From positions 1,364,001-1,428,000 of the forward strand of contig NZ_AP025492.1 in NCBI RefSeq assembly GCF_024347515.1: a stretch of 64,000 bases of DNA, in the 5' to 3' direction. Below are positions 18,523 to 28,450 of the stretch, in pieces. Position numbers and translations under genes: made by a program. Below the pieces are notes generated by a model. The model worked only from the letters and a program-made list of their open reading frames with translations, was not told where the DNA came from and made no database searches. Every line of letters begins with the position of its first letter. Within the stretch, counting starts at the first letter, position 1. The DNA comes from Vibrio gigantis (lineage in GTDB: Bacteria; Pseudomonadota; Gammaproteobacteria; Enterobacterales; Vibrionaceae).

Positions 18523-18662
18523 ATAAATAGTATTTAAGCGCATAAGTTAACAGCGAATTTAAAGGCAGCGAATATCAAGCGATAATACATCGCCGCTGTA
18601 TCAAAAAAGAACATATGGGCATGGTAGATCCATCAGCCTGAGAAGATATTTGAGGAATTTTG

Positions 18663-19136
18663 ATGTCATACACAACTTTGGACGAATACCAAAGAAAATG
18701 GATTTTTACTCACCAGTCAATGCCACTGCCAGCTGAGGACTTGGAAAAGATCAAACCAATGACACAGGCGAGAGCATCTCAGTTCTGGAAAGAGAACGTG
18801 AGCCCTCAAAGCCCAGATGCAGAAAGACTGAGCTCGCAAGACTGGCCAAGTAAAGCATCGAACTGGAATGAAGAGATCAGCTGGATGGCGCATTGGGAGG
18901 CGGATGAGCCAGAAATGCCAGAAGAGATTCTTAACTTTATTGATTGGCAAGATGACGTAACTGTTTATTTTTGTTACGAAAAATACAATGTTCTTGAAAC
19001 CAAATGGGCGATTTTTAAGAAGCATTGGAAGAACTTTTTGTTCTACGATGATGGCCCGATTCTACTAGGTCGCCGTCGTTCAGAAGCACTTTGGTTTGCT
19101 ACAAATGGCACGGTGAAAATCGGTAACCGAGCATAA
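18663..19136 (+). CDS. Conserved protein of unknown function (possibly DUF2947)
   Basis: A soluble, Trp-rich 157-aa protein (about a dozen Trp), acidic in the middle (HWEADEPEMPEE), ending in a GRRRSEALWF segment. There is no signal peptide or TM segment. From memory it resembles the Vibrionaceae DUF2947 family, not verified. The ATG at 18663 follows a TTGAGGAA ribosome site; an in-frame TTG codon directly precedes it. A strong terminator follows. No function can be assigned. Confidence 0.8.
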   Translation: MSYTTLDEYQRKWIFTHQSMPLPAEDLEKIKPMTQARASQFWKENVSPQSPDAERLSSQDWPSKASNWNEEISWMAHWEADEPEMPEEILNFIDWQDDVTVYFCYEKYNVLETKWAIFKKHWKNFLFYDDGPILLGRRRSEALWFATNGTVKIGNRA

Positions 19137-19161
19137 GCTGAAATCGAGTTTTAAGCGGTAG

Positions 19162-19187
19162 AAAAGCGAGCATAGTGCTCGCTTTTT
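19162..19187. terminator. Bidirectional terminator
   Basis: An 11-bp stem (19162-19172 with 19176-19186) has a TAG loop and a seven-T run on the + strand. It ends the DUF2947-like gene and lies against the stop of the convergent GGDEF gene. Confidence 0.9.
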
Positions 19188-20186
19188 TTATTTTAGTTGG
19201 GCGTAACGTTTACTCATTTTGTTTTCGTACATTTGATCATCCGTTAGTCGAATTAACTCTTCGATAGGTGGAATATTTGACGAGTAAATAAGTGAACCAT
19301 GGCTAAAAGTTGCATGGCAATCTATACCCAGTTTTTGGGAGTGTTTGTTAAAGTCGGATTGCACTCGGCTTATTATCTTATTTAGAGAGTCTTCGGTGAT
19401 GTCTCTACACAATAAGATAAACTCATCTCCTCCAAGTCTTCCACAAATATCAGCCTCACGAGTGTTACGTTGAAGTGAATGAGAGAAAGACTTTATATAT
19501 TGGTCGCCAATATTATGTCCGAAGTTATCATTAACATACTTGAGCCCGTCGATATCAAAATAAACAGTTCCGATACTGACACCACTTTCTATAGTGCTAT
19601 CGATGAATCTTGGTGACTCATTTAATATAGCTCTGCGATTAAATACTTGAGTCAATTCGTCGTGATTAGACGTGTACTTCAACTTACGTACTTGTTCCGC
19701 AGTATGTACTTCTCTTTCCAATAGCGCACGAATACTCTCCATTAAATTTATCTGTATTGGTTTATAAGAGGTCTCTTTAGTATCTAGCGCACAAAGTGTC
19801 GCAAACATGCTGCCGTCCGACTGGAAGATAGGCAAGCCAAGATAAGAGACATAGCCCATCTGGGTGAGTTCGGGATTGTCGCTCCACTCTTCTTTACCAG
19901 AAGCATTTTTCACATAAAGCATGGCCTTGGTTTCCATCACTTTCTTACAGTACAAATTGATGTCTCTAGGGATGATTTTACCGGGGTTTGCTTTAACACC
20001 TGGTGAAGAAGACATCGCAATGTTTTGGAATCCAACTTCTGATGTAAGAATAAGTCCAACGGCAGGGGCATTAAGCACTTCTGCTATGTTATTGAGCATA
20101 CTTTTCCATAAAGAGAGGTCCATTTCTTTCACTAGATCATTGATGGCATATTTAGAGCTGGATTGATAGATATTGGTAAATGGCAT
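19188..20186 (-). CDS. GAF-GGDEF diguanylate cyclase
   Basis: Soluble 332-aa cyclase expected to make c-di-GMP from GTP. An N-terminal GAF domain (about residues 25-160) precedes the GGDEF domain (about 168-330). The active site GGDEF is intact (252-256), and the inhibitory I-site RxxD is present (R243-D246), so product feedback is likely. There is no TM segment, so the GAF domain should sense a cytosolic signal. It is monocistronic, divergent from the 71-aa ORF at 20519. Enzyme activity is inferred from motif conservation. Confidence 0.93.
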   Translation of the reverse strand: MPFTNIYQSSSKYAINDLVKEMDLSLWKSMLNNIAEVLNAPAVGLILTSEVGFQNIAMSSSPGVKANPGKIIPRDINLYCKKVMETKAMLYVKNASGKEEWSDNPELTQMGYVSYLGLPIFQSDGSMFATLCALDTKETSYKPIQINLMESIRALLEREVHTAEQVRKLKYTSNHDELTQVFNRRAILNESPRFIDSTIESGVSIGTVYFDIDGLKYVNDNFGHNIGDQYIKSFSHSLQRNTREADICGRLGGDEFILLCRDITEDSLNKIISRVQSDFNKHSQKLGIDCHATFSHGSLIYSSNIPPIEELIRLTDDQMYENKMSKRYAQLK

Positions 20187-20518
20187 GAATGATCACCTTT
20201 TTGGAATGTCATACCGTTGACTGTAATGTCAATTTTCTGCCTTTGCAATCTGAAATAATGTATTTCCTTTCGTTTGTATTTTTAATAAGACAAAGGCATA
20301 GCCCATAGGAGGTGTGTTTATAAAAACCATATAAAAAACACTTCGACCATATTTATTTTTTAATAAAAATAAGTGAATCCTATCTGTTTAAATAATGTAC
20401 TTATAAAGCGATTTTCGATATGCAAATCACAAATTCACTATGGTTTAACCGGAAAGTATTGAACCAATAGGGAGTGTCTCTATATTGGGAAGTGTAGCCT
20501 TAGTGGAGGTGAAGTATT
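20187..20518. other. AT-rich divergent promoter region
   Basis: About 330 bases between the GAF-GGDEF gene and the 71-aa ORF, with long A/T runs around 20325-20375. No hairpin, repeat or known operator stands out. Confidence 0.4.
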
Positions 20519-20734
20519 ATGATTTGGGATACTCTCGAACGTGTAAATAAACTTCGCAAGGAAGCAATGGAGGATCCAGAATTCTTGGATTCAGCAAAAA
20601 TGCATGAGGAATGGCTTTTGAGCGAAACTCATAATCAACCGAATAAAGGAGCCAAAGAAAAGAAACCGAAAAAACTGTCTGATATCTATGAGAATACAGA
20701 CTTTACTATCAACCCAACCGGAACGAAACATTAA
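20519..20734 (+). CDS. Small charged protein of unknown function
   Basis: A 71-aa soluble protein rich in Glu and Lys with a basic stretch GAKEKKPKKL in the second half. A strong GGAGGTGA ribosome site 7-8 bases before the ATG and a terminator after it support a real gene. I recognise no family. A short helix-forming N-terminus (residues 1-40) and a disordered tail are all that can be seen. Confidence 0.7.
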   Translation: MIWDTLERVNKLRKEAMEDPEFLDSAKMHEEWLLSETHNQPNKGAKEKKPKKLSDIYENTDFTINPTGTKH

Positions 20735-20815
20735 CAATGAGTAACTGTGACACGGCTGAGGCTCCTAACCCGAAAGCTAAGTATCAACGACACACACCAG
20801 CCTTTAGCCACCAAT

Positions 20816-20853
20816 AAAAAAGCCACTTTCAACGAATCGAAAGTGGCTTTTTC
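20816..20853. terminator. Bidirectional terminator
   Basis: A 14-bp stem (20817-20830 with 20839-20852) is flanked by A's on the left and T's on the right. It lies between the 71-aa ORF (+) and the Hsp70 operon (-). Confidence 0.9.
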
Positions 20854-20889
20854 TTTTCTAGTCAGTGCTCCAATTTAATGAGTCTAAAA

Positions 20890-23730
20890 CTAGCTATTAA
20901 TCAGGCTTAATCCGCTTGGTAGTGCATCGCCAAACACGCGCTTAGATTCGCTCTCGGACAGCTCAGTTACTTCGCTAACCAGCGTTAACCAAGACTCTGG
21001 CACCTTACTTTGTTTAAGCTTCTCAATCACTTGATTGCGATAGTCATCAGAGATATCAAATTGACGGTCACCGGTTTTACGACAAATCATCACCGCTGCA
21101 AAGGCGATCATCTGTTCTTTATGCCAGTTCTGTTCAAGTAGCTTCGGTAACCACTGCTCAGCTTGTTCTCTAGGAATCACACTGTGTTGGCTACCATACA
21201 AAGGTGTTCTTGAAGCCAATCGACCTAGCGCCCACCAGTGAGCTTGTTCAAATTGGTTATGGTTAATCGCTTTGCTCAAGAACCAACTTGCCAACAATAC
21301 TTTGTCTTCCACCTCTAGTTGCTCAAGTGACGCGGCTAAACGCACCATAGCTTCATAACCGTTGTCTTGCGCATCTTTAGCTGTTTTAGGGTTCTTCATA
21401 GCCCCTGGGTGAAGGTACTTAGCGATGTCAGCTAAGATGCTCTCTTGCTGCTCTTGGTTTAAACCTCCTGCCACGCGACGCCAGAATACCCACCAGTCTG
21501 TCCAACCTTGATGGTTCTTGAACTGAATGTTCTGTTGGTAAAGCCCCCAAATCTGCTCAATACGCCATGAGTCAGTTGGGTCGCCAAAGCCTGGGCGTAG
21601 CGAGTAACCAGCCAAACGTAGCCAGTTCTTCTCGTGTGCTTCTGAGCGGCGACGACGCTTACGACCTAATGAGAAGGTATCAAACAGGTGACGAAGGGTC
21701 GTGAAGTCCCATTCGTCACGTTTACCTAGTCGTTTCTCAAGGTCTTTAGATAGTGTTTTGATCTCTTTCGATTCAGCGCTCTTCTTGTTGCCGCTGTACA
21801 GGCGCGAAATCAATTCCTTACACTCATCCAATCTTGGATGAAGTTTAGAGTCGTCGGATTCATCGCCTTGCTTGTTTCTGACTTCGAACTCAAGCAACCA
21901 ACGCTTAGTGTCATCTTCCGTACTCACACACTCCATTTTCAATGTGCCGACTTCGGTTAATTGACAAGCGAGCAATACTTCAACGCGCTCCTTTTGGTTG
22001 GCTTGAAGCTCTGCTGTACCTGAACCTTCCAGCGTTGAGATGTAAGGCGGAAGAGGGGAGAACAAGTCGGCATCCACATTGACCATCACACCGTTTTGAA
22101 TAGCGGTATCGTGAGCTATTTGATCGTGTGTTGAAGTCAGCAGGTTAAAACGAACCGGCTCGCCTAGCGTTAGCGAGAAACGACGGCTGTTCAAACGGAT
22201 TTCTTGGCCTTCTTCGGTACCTTTGGCAAGCAAACAAAGCGCTTTACCCATCTTATTCTTCTCTTGCAGATGCAAGAAGTAAGAACGAGCAGCACCGCCA
22301 CCGATTTTTAGTTGTGCACCACGGCGTGCTTTACCAAAAGCAACCGCACCAAGGGCAACAGACCAATCCGGGTGAGGGTTATCTAATACTGTGATTGGAG
22401 CGCCGTTCCAGTTACCTAGGAGCTGAGTAATTCGCTCTGTTACCAGTTCACTGTTGAACACACCACCGTTAAGCAGCACACCGACAGGGATAGCAGGCTT
22501 GGTGTCATCGAATTGAACAGCATCTGAATTTTCTAGCGCAGCCTTAGACACTTGTTGATGTGTGGTAAGGAATTCTGCAACGTGTTTACTGACCGCAGGA
22601 TCGGCAACGTAAGGCAGGCCGAATTCAACCACGGCGCTGCGACGTTTGTCTGGTGTTTCCGTAAATTCTGAAAGCGGGAAGAAGCCTTCCAATGCGATTT
22701 GATGAACTTCTTGTTTGGTTAAACCAATACTCTTAGTGCCACCTAATAGCTTCGAACCGCTACCCAGCATAGTGATCTTCACGTCATCGGGTGCATTGGC
22801 AGAAAGCAGGCTCTCTTTTGCAGCGCGAGTTTGTTGAATCAGTTTGGTTAGGCTAGAGGCATTCAGCTTCTTATTTTGGTTGAAGCGCTGCTCGGCTAGG
22901 TGAGCGAGGGCTAAATCGAGGTTATCACCACCGAGCATCAAGTGTTCGCCGACACCGATACGGTCGAGTGCTAGCTCGCTATGACCTTGTTTGTCCGCAG
23001 CGAATTTGGCTTCAATTAAGCTCAAGTCGGTAGTACCACCGCCGACATCACACACTAAGATCAATGGGATCTGTTGAAGTTCTTCCGCCGCCGTTTGTTG
23101 GTGACGCGCATACCAGTCATAACAAACCGCTTGTGGCTCTTCGAGTAATAGAATCTTACCTAAGCCAGCAAGTTCTGCGGCTTCAAGTGTCAGCTTACGA
23201 GCTGTCTCATCGAATGATGCAGGAACAGTAACCACAACATCTTGATCTTCAAGTTTGTTGCTTGGGTTACGGTAGTTCCATGCTTGGCGAATGTGATTCA
23301 GGTAGCTCGCACTCGCGACAACCGGCGATACTTTATCGACATCAGCTGCGCCTGCCCAAGGGAGAATATCGGAGTTACGGTCAACCGCTTGGTGCGATAA
23401 CCAACTCTTCGCACTTGATACTTGGCGGCCTTCAACCTTAGCGCCCAATTCACGCGCCCATTCACCGACGATAACATTTTTGATATCGCCTTCAACTGGG
23501 CTTGGTTCCCACGGCATCGTCAGGTCAGAAGGGGAGATTTGACCTTGTGCTGGGTGGTAACGAAATGATGGAAGTAGAGGCTTGCGAACCACTTCACCGG
23601 GGCCGATGAGTTGGTCAATATCGAAAAGAGAAACGGGAGCATGTTGTAGGTCGTCGTTGATTTCACAGTAAGCGACAACCGTATTCGTTGTGCCTAAGTC
23701 AATGCCGACTAAAAAACGAGGAGTTGCCAT
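20890..23730 (-). CDS. Large Hsp70-family protein with C-terminal DnaK-related extension
   Basis: A 946-aa DnaK-like ATPase. The N-terminal actin-like ATPase domain carries phosphate 1 (GIDLGTTNTVVAY, residues 9-21) and phosphate 2 (CDVGGGTTDLSLI, about 228). After a degenerate substrate-binding-like region (about 500-630) there is a long helical C-terminal part (about 640-940) that resembles the DUF3731 'DNA-K related' domain. It is the third gene of a DUF2760/Hsp70/Hsp70 cluster found in many proteobacteria. No J-protein or nucleotide exchange factor lies nearby. The role is unknown; a specialised chaperone is inferred. Confidence 0.92.
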   Translation of the reverse strand: MATPRFLVGIDLGTTNTVVAYCEINDDLQHAPVSLFDIDQLIGPGEVVRKPLLPSFRYHPAQGQISPSDLTMPWEPSPVEGDIKNVIVGEWARELGAKVEGRQVSSAKSWLSHQAVDRNSDILPWAGAADVDKVSPVVASASYLNHIRQAWNYRNPSNKLEDQDVVVTVPASFDETARKLTLEAAELAGLGKILLLEEPQAVCYDWYARHQQTAAEELQQIPLILVCDVGGGTTDLSLIEAKFAADKQGHSELALDRIGVGEHLMLGGDNLDLALAHLAEQRFNQNKKLNASSLTKLIQQTRAAKESLLSANAPDDVKITMLGSGSKLLGGTKSIGLTKQEVHQIALEGFFPLSEFTETPDKRRSAVVEFGLPYVADPAVSKHVAEFLTTHQQVSKAALENSDAVQFDDTKPAIPVGVLLNGGVFNSELVTERITQLLGNWNGAPITVLDNPHPDWSVALGAVAFGKARRGAQLKIGGGAARSYFLHLQEKNKMGKALCLLAKGTEEGQEIRLNSRRFSLTLGEPVRFNLLTSTHDQIAHDTAIQNGVMVNVDADLFSPLPPYISTLEGSGTAELQANQKERVEVLLACQLTEVGTLKMECVSTEDDTKRWLLEFEVRNKQGDESDDSKLHPRLDECKELISRLYSGNKKSAESKEIKTLSKDLEKRLGKRDEWDFTTLRHLFDTFSLGRKRRRRSEAHEKNWLRLAGYSLRPGFGDPTDSWRIEQIWGLYQQNIQFKNHQGWTDWWVFWRRVAGGLNQEQQESILADIAKYLHPGAMKNPKTAKDAQDNGYEAMVRLAASLEQLEVEDKVLLASWFLSKAINHNQFEQAHWWALGRLASRTPLYGSQHSVIPREQAEQWLPKLLEQNWHKEQMIAFAAVMICRKTGDRQFDISDDYRNQVIEKLKQSKVPESWLTLVSEVTELSESESKRVFGDALPSGLSLINS

Positions 23731-23852
23731 ACAAAACCTTATTCTTCCAGAGTGATGACCAGTTTGTTTATAGATTTGGTCTTATTGTTGTTATTCGTAT
23801 ATGTCGTTCCTGAGAAACAGGTAGGACTGGGTTGGAACGGTATTGATAAAAT

Positions 23853-23876
23853 AACGGCACCCGCTAAGGTGCCGTT
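23853..23876 (-). terminator. Hairpin between the two Hsp70 genes
   Basis: A 9-bp perfect stem (23853-23861 with 23868-23876) is followed on the minus strand by ATTTTAT. It lies in the 152-base gap between the Hsp70 genes and probably reduces readthrough into the larger one. Confidence 0.6.
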
Positions 23877-23882
23877 GATTCA

Positions 23883-25844
23883 TTATGCTTCTTCGTTTGA
23901 GTCGTTGTTCGAATCTTCACGAACGTCGAACTCAACGTGCCATTTCTGACCGTTGTCAGTGGCAATTGCTTCTAGGTATAGAGTACCAAGCTCAGTAACG
24001 CGAGAAGCCAAAGTAACCGGAACCACTTCACCTTCGCGACGGCCTTCAGAAACAGGCAGTGTCACTTGGATTTCAGGAAGCTCGTCTAGCTCTTCTGGCG
24101 CCCAGTGATCAAGGTGCGTACCGGCTTCATCTTCACGACGAGTTGTTGAACCGAAGAATTGGAAGTGAACAGGCTGCCCAATCACTAGACCGAACTCTTG
24201 GCTAGGTACTTGAACGCTTGAACCTTCTTCCATACCAAACGGTGCAACACATAGTGCTTCCATTGGAGGAGCCATACCTGGGATTGCTGGCATTGCGCTC
24301 TCGATTCCTACGTAGTAAGAAGATGCAATACCGCCACGGATACGAACGCCTTGACCACGACGCACTGCGCCGTAGTAAGAAGCACCACTTGCAACCGCAA
24401 GATCTAGATCTAAGCCTGAAAGTTGTTTCGCAAATTCAGCGTCAGCATTGATCAACCACTCGTTGATTGTGTCTGAAAGACGATCAGCAAGTAGGCTAGA
24501 TTTTAGAACACCACCGTTGAACAAGATTGCTGTTGGCTTGATGAAATCAGCCGCTGGCGCTTCTGTACCAGGCATACCGGGCATGTTTGCAAACGGGTTG
24601 AAATCTTGTTGAGCAGTTTCACTATTTCCAGAAAGCGCGTTCGCTTGCTTAGAAAGGAATGCAGCAATGTGACGAGTGATACCTGCGTCTTGAGCGTAAG
24701 GCAGACCCATTTGAGTCAGTGCGCCACGTGTCTTTTGTACTGGGTGCTCTGTCACAGCCACTTTAGGGAAGAAGCCATCAACCAATGTCTGTTGTACTTC
24801 TTGCTGAGTCAGTTCTGTTTTCAGCGTCGCGCCAAGCAGTTTAGAACCACGGCTAGGTACTACGATTGGTACAGATTGCAGTTCAGCATCGTTTAACAGT
24901 GCTTCTTTTGCATCACGACAAGCATGTGTCATCGCTTGAACTTGCCAAGGTGCTAGTTCTTTGCCGTCTTGCGCCAGTTTCATCTTCAAGCGGTAAGCCA
25001 ACGCCAAATCCATGTTGTCGCCGCCCAGTAGGATATGTTCACCTACTGCGATACGGTTTAGGCTTAGGTTGCCGTCGTCTTGAGTTACTTCAACTAACGA
25101 AAGGTCGGTAGTACCACCACCGATATCAACAACAAGCACGATGTCGCCAACGTCTACTTCGTCACGCCATTTGTCGTCGCTGTTATCGATCCAGCTGTAC
25201 AACGCTGCTTGAGGCTCTTCTAAAAGCGTAAGGTGAGTGAAACCAACATTACGCGCAGCTTCTGCTGTTAGGTCACGAGCAGCAGGATCAAACGAAGCCG
25301 GAACCGTGATCGTAACATCTTGGTCTGCCAGTTTTTGTTCTGGATTAGCGTGGTTCCATGCGTCTTTAAGGTGCTCAAGGTACAGCTCAGTCGTTTTAAG
25401 AGGAGATACCTTTTCCACTTCTTCTGGGCTACCTGCAGGGAGGAATGCATCGCGACGGTTTACACCACCATGGCATAGCCAAGATTTAGCACTTGCTACC
25501 AAACGGATAGGGGTTTTAGAACCAAGGTTACGCGCAATTGCACCAACTAGAGCTTTAGGCTCAGAAGACCAAGGAAGAACGCGAGAGCCCGCATTCATTT
25601 CGTGTTCGTGAGGCTGGTATAGGAACGAGCCAAGTTGGCTGCGAGTTTCTACTGTACCTGGTGCCGTCAGTTGAGGGATTGGCATCACCTCAACACGAGC
25701 GTCTTCATTGGTTGTGTCGATGAAAGACAAAACGCAGTGTGTGGTACCTAAATCGATACCAACACTGAACTTAGGTGCCTGATGTTGCTCTTGAGAAGAT
25801 AGTTCTTGTGAATGCTCTTGAGCTGAATGACTTTGGTGTTCCAT
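23883..25844 (-). CDS. Hsp70-family protein
   Basis: A 653-aa DnaK-like protein with GIDLGTTHCVLSF (about residues 29-41) and VVDIGGGTTDLSLVEV (about 232) as the two phosphate motifs. The substrate-binding half is shortened and divergent from DnaK, and a Glu/Gln-rich N-terminal tail of about 25 residues precedes the ATPase. An insert rich in Asn/Phe/Pro-Gly-Met (about 425-440) is present. Its ATG overlaps the stop of the DUF2760 gene by one base (TAATG), so the two are translationally coupled. It probably works with the DUF2760 membrane protein; the client is unknown. Confidence 0.93.
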   Translation of the reverse strand: MEHQSHSAQEHSQELSSQEQHQAPKFSVGIDLGTTHCVLSFIDTTNEDARVEVMPIPQLTAPGTVETRSQLGSFLYQPHEHEMNAGSRVLPWSSEPKALVGAIARNLGSKTPIRLVASAKSWLCHGGVNRRDAFLPAGSPEEVEKVSPLKTTELYLEHLKDAWNHANPEQKLADQDVTITVPASFDPAARDLTAEAARNVGFTHLTLLEEPQAALYSWIDNSDDKWRDEVDVGDIVLVVDIGGGTTDLSLVEVTQDDGNLSLNRIAVGEHILLGGDNMDLALAYRLKMKLAQDGKELAPWQVQAMTHACRDAKEALLNDAELQSVPIVVPSRGSKLLGATLKTELTQQEVQQTLVDGFFPKVAVTEHPVQKTRGALTQMGLPYAQDAGITRHIAAFLSKQANALSGNSETAQQDFNPFANMPGMPGTEAPAADFIKPTAILFNGGVLKSSLLADRLSDTINEWLINADAEFAKQLSGLDLDLAVASGASYYGAVRRGQGVRIRGGIASSYYVGIESAMPAIPGMAPPMEALCVAPFGMEEGSSVQVPSQEFGLVIGQPVHFQFFGSTTRREDEAGTHLDHWAPEELDELPEIQVTLPVSEGRREGEVVPVTLASRVTELGTLYLEAIATDNGQKWHVEFDVREDSNNDSNEEA

Positions 25845-26476
25845 TATAGCTCCACCTCTGCTGGGGCAATCACAGATGCATCGTAGTTCTCAGCAAGCTT
25901 TGGCAGGTTCATATCAGTTGCTTTCCAACCTTTGTGAACCAGTGTACCGTTGAATGGTGCATTGCCCGTTACGTTGCCTGTTAGGCGAATTTCTTGTGGG
26001 TTGAAGCCTTCTGCGACAGTGATACGAGTTTCTTCATCTTCGTTGCGGATGTGAGAAAGCGTAACGTAATCTGCTAATACTTTTTGGCCGCCAGTGTGAA
26101 TAACACGTGCCGCTGCGCCCACTTCTTCATCAGAAAATGACGTTAGGTCTTCTTTTAGGAAGTCGATTAAGCGTGCTTCTTGCTGCATGATAGACAGTAA
26201 TTGCATTGCTGAATCAGTCGGTGCGGTTGCTAGCTTAGATTCAACTTCTACTACTTTTTCGATAACACGTTCAACTTCGACAACTTTCTCTACTTCGACA
26301 ATTTTCTCAACTGGCTTTTCAACTTCAACGATCTTTTCTACTGGTTTTTCTACGATTTTCTCAACCACTTTGGATTTACGAGAAACAGCAATTAGCAGTA
26401 GTAAAACGCTTGATGCAGTTAGGCCTGCGTGAAGCATATCAAACGTTTGTGGAATTAGGTTCAAATCAACGATCAT
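25844..26476 (-). CDS. DUF2760 membrane-anchored protein
   Basis: A 210-aa protein with one N-terminal TM segment (about 13-29), a repetitive linker of VEKIVEVEK/VEKPVEK units (about 35-78), and a DUF2760 domain (about 90-208). The repeats alternate Val/Ile with charged Glu/Lys, suggesting an extended spacer holding the C-terminal domain away from the membrane. It is the first gene of the Hsp70 operon and overlaps the next start by one base. It may recruit Hsp70 to the inner membrane; that is inference from the operon. Confidence 0.88.
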   Translation of the reverse strand: MIVDLNLIPQTFDMLHAGLTASSVLLLLIAVSRKSKVVEKIVEKPVEKIVEVEKPVEKIVEVEKVVEVERVIEKVVEVESKLATAPTDSAMQLLSIMQQEARLIDFLKEDLTSFSDEEVGAAARVIHTGGQKVLADYVTLSHIRNEDEETRITVAEGFNPQEIRLTGNVTGNAPFNGTLVHKGWKATDMNLPKLAENYDASVIAPAEVEL

Positions 26477-26588
26477 AGTGATTTCTCTTTAAAATTGATT
26501 TAACGGTATATTCGTCGGTTTAAAGGAATATACAGATTGGAAAGAAACTCAGTGGCACGAAGCCGAAATGGTCACTTTCAAGCTATAA

Positions 26589-26615
26589 ATATGGATGGAT
26601 ACTAGCATATTCAAG
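26589..26615 (-). promoter_or_regulatory. Possible sigma-32-type promoter for the DUF2760/Hsp70 operon
   Basis: On the minus strand CTTGAA (26615-26610) lies 13 bases before ATCCATAT (26596-26589), compared with the heat-shock consensus CTTGAA and CCCCATNT. The -35 is perfect and the -10 matches 5 of 7 fixed positions. It lies 112 bases before the DUF2760 start. The rest of the 26477-26824 gap shows no other clear element. Confidence 0.35.
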
Positions 26616-26824
26616 GCCTAAGAGTGGTATTTAATGTTTTTAATCAAGTGGGTTTTTGGCGTGTTAGCTTGAAATTTAGTCGAGATTCGTTCGATTATTG
26701 GCCGTCGATGTAAGGGTTCGGTAAACAATGCCTATTTTATGTCATTTTTAAAACCAAACTTAAATGGAGCATGATTCCCTTCCGTTATATACTTTTAACT
26801 CATCAGAGCCTATTTGGAAGCCAC

Positions 26825-28363
26825 ATGCCTCACACCACCGACCCACTAACAGGGTTGAAGAGACGAACTCTCCCATTGGTCGTATTTTCGGTCAGTTTTT
26901 TGATTACTGTGTTGTGTTTTATATTAGTCGCACTCAACCAAAACCGCGCGCTAAATATGAACCTGGATAGCTTTGCTACCCATCAGACACTGAGCTTGGA
27001 AGCGTTTATCGGCAATGATGTGGCTTATATCGGCTCTGGGGCTAATTTTTTCTATTCTAACGAACCTGAAAACTGGGATAAATTTGATCGTTTTGCTCAG
27101 CAAACTATAAACGGCTCAAAAAGCTTAATCGGCTTGCAGTGGATGCAAAAAGTGCCAGCAGACGAGATTGCCGAACACACTGCTAAGATGAAAGAAAAAT
27201 ACCCATCTTACCAACTGTTCACTATTCCAAAACACGAAGCAAAGTCCTTTGGTTACATTTTAGATGGCGAGCCAGCGTTCATTGCTAGTGACCTCTACCC
27301 CAATACTGAAGCTAACGACAGCGTTCTGGGTTTCTACTCCTCTCGTGAGCGATTCAAGCGTATCTTAGAAAACATCAAACAGACGCGTAAAGCCAACATT
27401 TCAGACAAAGTTCGCTTGCTTCAAGACGGCTTAGACCAAAGTACTCCAAAGACAGGTATGCTGGTTTATCATCCAGTGTTTGAAGGTGAAAGCGACAATC
27501 TACTTGGCGTTGTCATTGGTGTGGTTCGCACGACTTATTACTTTGAAAACCTACTCGCTTCTGCTGTGGGTGACATGGATGTCTACATTCGTGTTACCGA
27601 TACGGGTTTCGAAGCAGAAGATTCCCCAATCCTGTTTGAAACCAAGGGTTATGAGGCCGTTTCTGGCCACCACATAACAAAGACGATTGAATTGACTAAC
27701 CGAGACTGGAAGATCGATTACAAGATAGATTCCTGCATCTCTTTTTATGGTTATTTGGTATTAACCGGAATTGCTTTGGTGGGGACAACCATCTCTTTGT
27801 TGTTGGCGTATATCGTTAACATGCAAATCCGAGAGAAAGAGCGTTTGTATCAAATGTTGGATAAAAGAACAGCAGAACTGCGTTTTCTAGCCAACCATGA
27901 CAGCCTGACCGAGGTTTATAACCGACGTGCTTTCAATAAGATGTTAGATAAAGCGATACAGCGCAATGAACCCTTTAGTCTTATTGGATTTGATGTCGAT
28001 AAGTTCAAAGGTATTAACGACCAATTCGGCCATCCTGCGGGAGACGCCTTACTCGTCCATGTCATCAAGCTGATTTCAGTGAGCTTGAAAGAGGGTGATA
28101 ACCTGTTTCGTTTAGGTGGAGACGAGTTCTGTATCATTTCAAGTATTACAAACCATGAAGCGCTAGACCGATACTTACAATGTATTTTAAGCACAGTCAG
28201 TCACTCTCATTGTGAGCATAAAGGTCGACAGCTAAGTTGTACTTTGAGCATTGGTGCTGCCATTCATGCTAACGAAAATACGGAAGAGATTCTGCAAAAA
28301 ACAGACAGTATGCTCTATCAAAGTAAGTCGAATGGCCGAAATCGAGTGACAATTGCAGGCTAA
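26825..28363 (+). CDS. CHASE-GGDEF membrane diguanylate cyclase
   Basis: Inner-membrane cyclase of 512 aa. TM1 is about 16-37, a periplasmic CHASE-type sensor about 45-305, TM2 about 308-331, then a GGDEF domain (active site 431-435). The I-site position reads KEGD rather than RxxD, so product inhibition may be weak or absent. The open frame reaches an ATG at 26771, where GGAG is only one base from the start. The ATG at 26825 has a better spaced TTGGAAG and is preferred, giving a normal N-terminus. It stands alone, divergent from the Hsp70 operon. Confidence 0.9.
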   Translation: MPHTTDPLTGLKRRTLPLVVFSVSFLITVLCFILVALNQNRALNMNLDSFATHQTLSLEAFIGNDVAYIGSGANFFYSNEPENWDKFDRFAQQTINGSKSLIGLQWMQKVPADEIAEHTAKMKEKYPSYQLFTIPKHEAKSFGYILDGEPAFIASDLYPNTEANDSVLGFYSSRERFKRILENIKQTRKANISDKVRLLQDGLDQSTPKTGMLVYHPVFEGESDNLLGVVIGVVRTTYYFENLLASAVGDMDVYIRVTDTGFEAEDSPILFETKGYEAVSGHHITKTIELTNRDWKIDYKIDSCISFYGYLVLTGIALVGTTISLLLAYIVNMQIREKERLYQMLDKRTAELRFLANHDSLTEVYNRRAFNKMLDKAIQRNEPFSLIGFDVDKFKGINDQFGHPAGDALLVHVIKLISVSLKEGDNLFRLGGDEFCIISSITNHEALDRYLQCILSTVSHSHCEHKGRQLSCTLSIGAAIHANENTEEILQKTDSMLYQSKSNGRNRVTIAG

Positions 28364-28450
28364 ATGAGCACTTGATACAACTAGGGTCGAGTTCTGTATT
28401 GGGCTCATGTACAATTTCACGAAATTTTTGACGAGAGAATTAGGCGACGT

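Noticed and set aside
26187..26432. Ser/Thr-rich frame opposite the DUF2760 gene
   Set aside because: It is the antisense shadow of the VEK repeat linker; the repeat creates a long open frame on both strands.
26555..26585. A second CTTGAA-type heat-shock -35 before the DUF2760 operon
   Set aside because: No -10 element with acceptable spacing; the copy at 26610-26615 is better.
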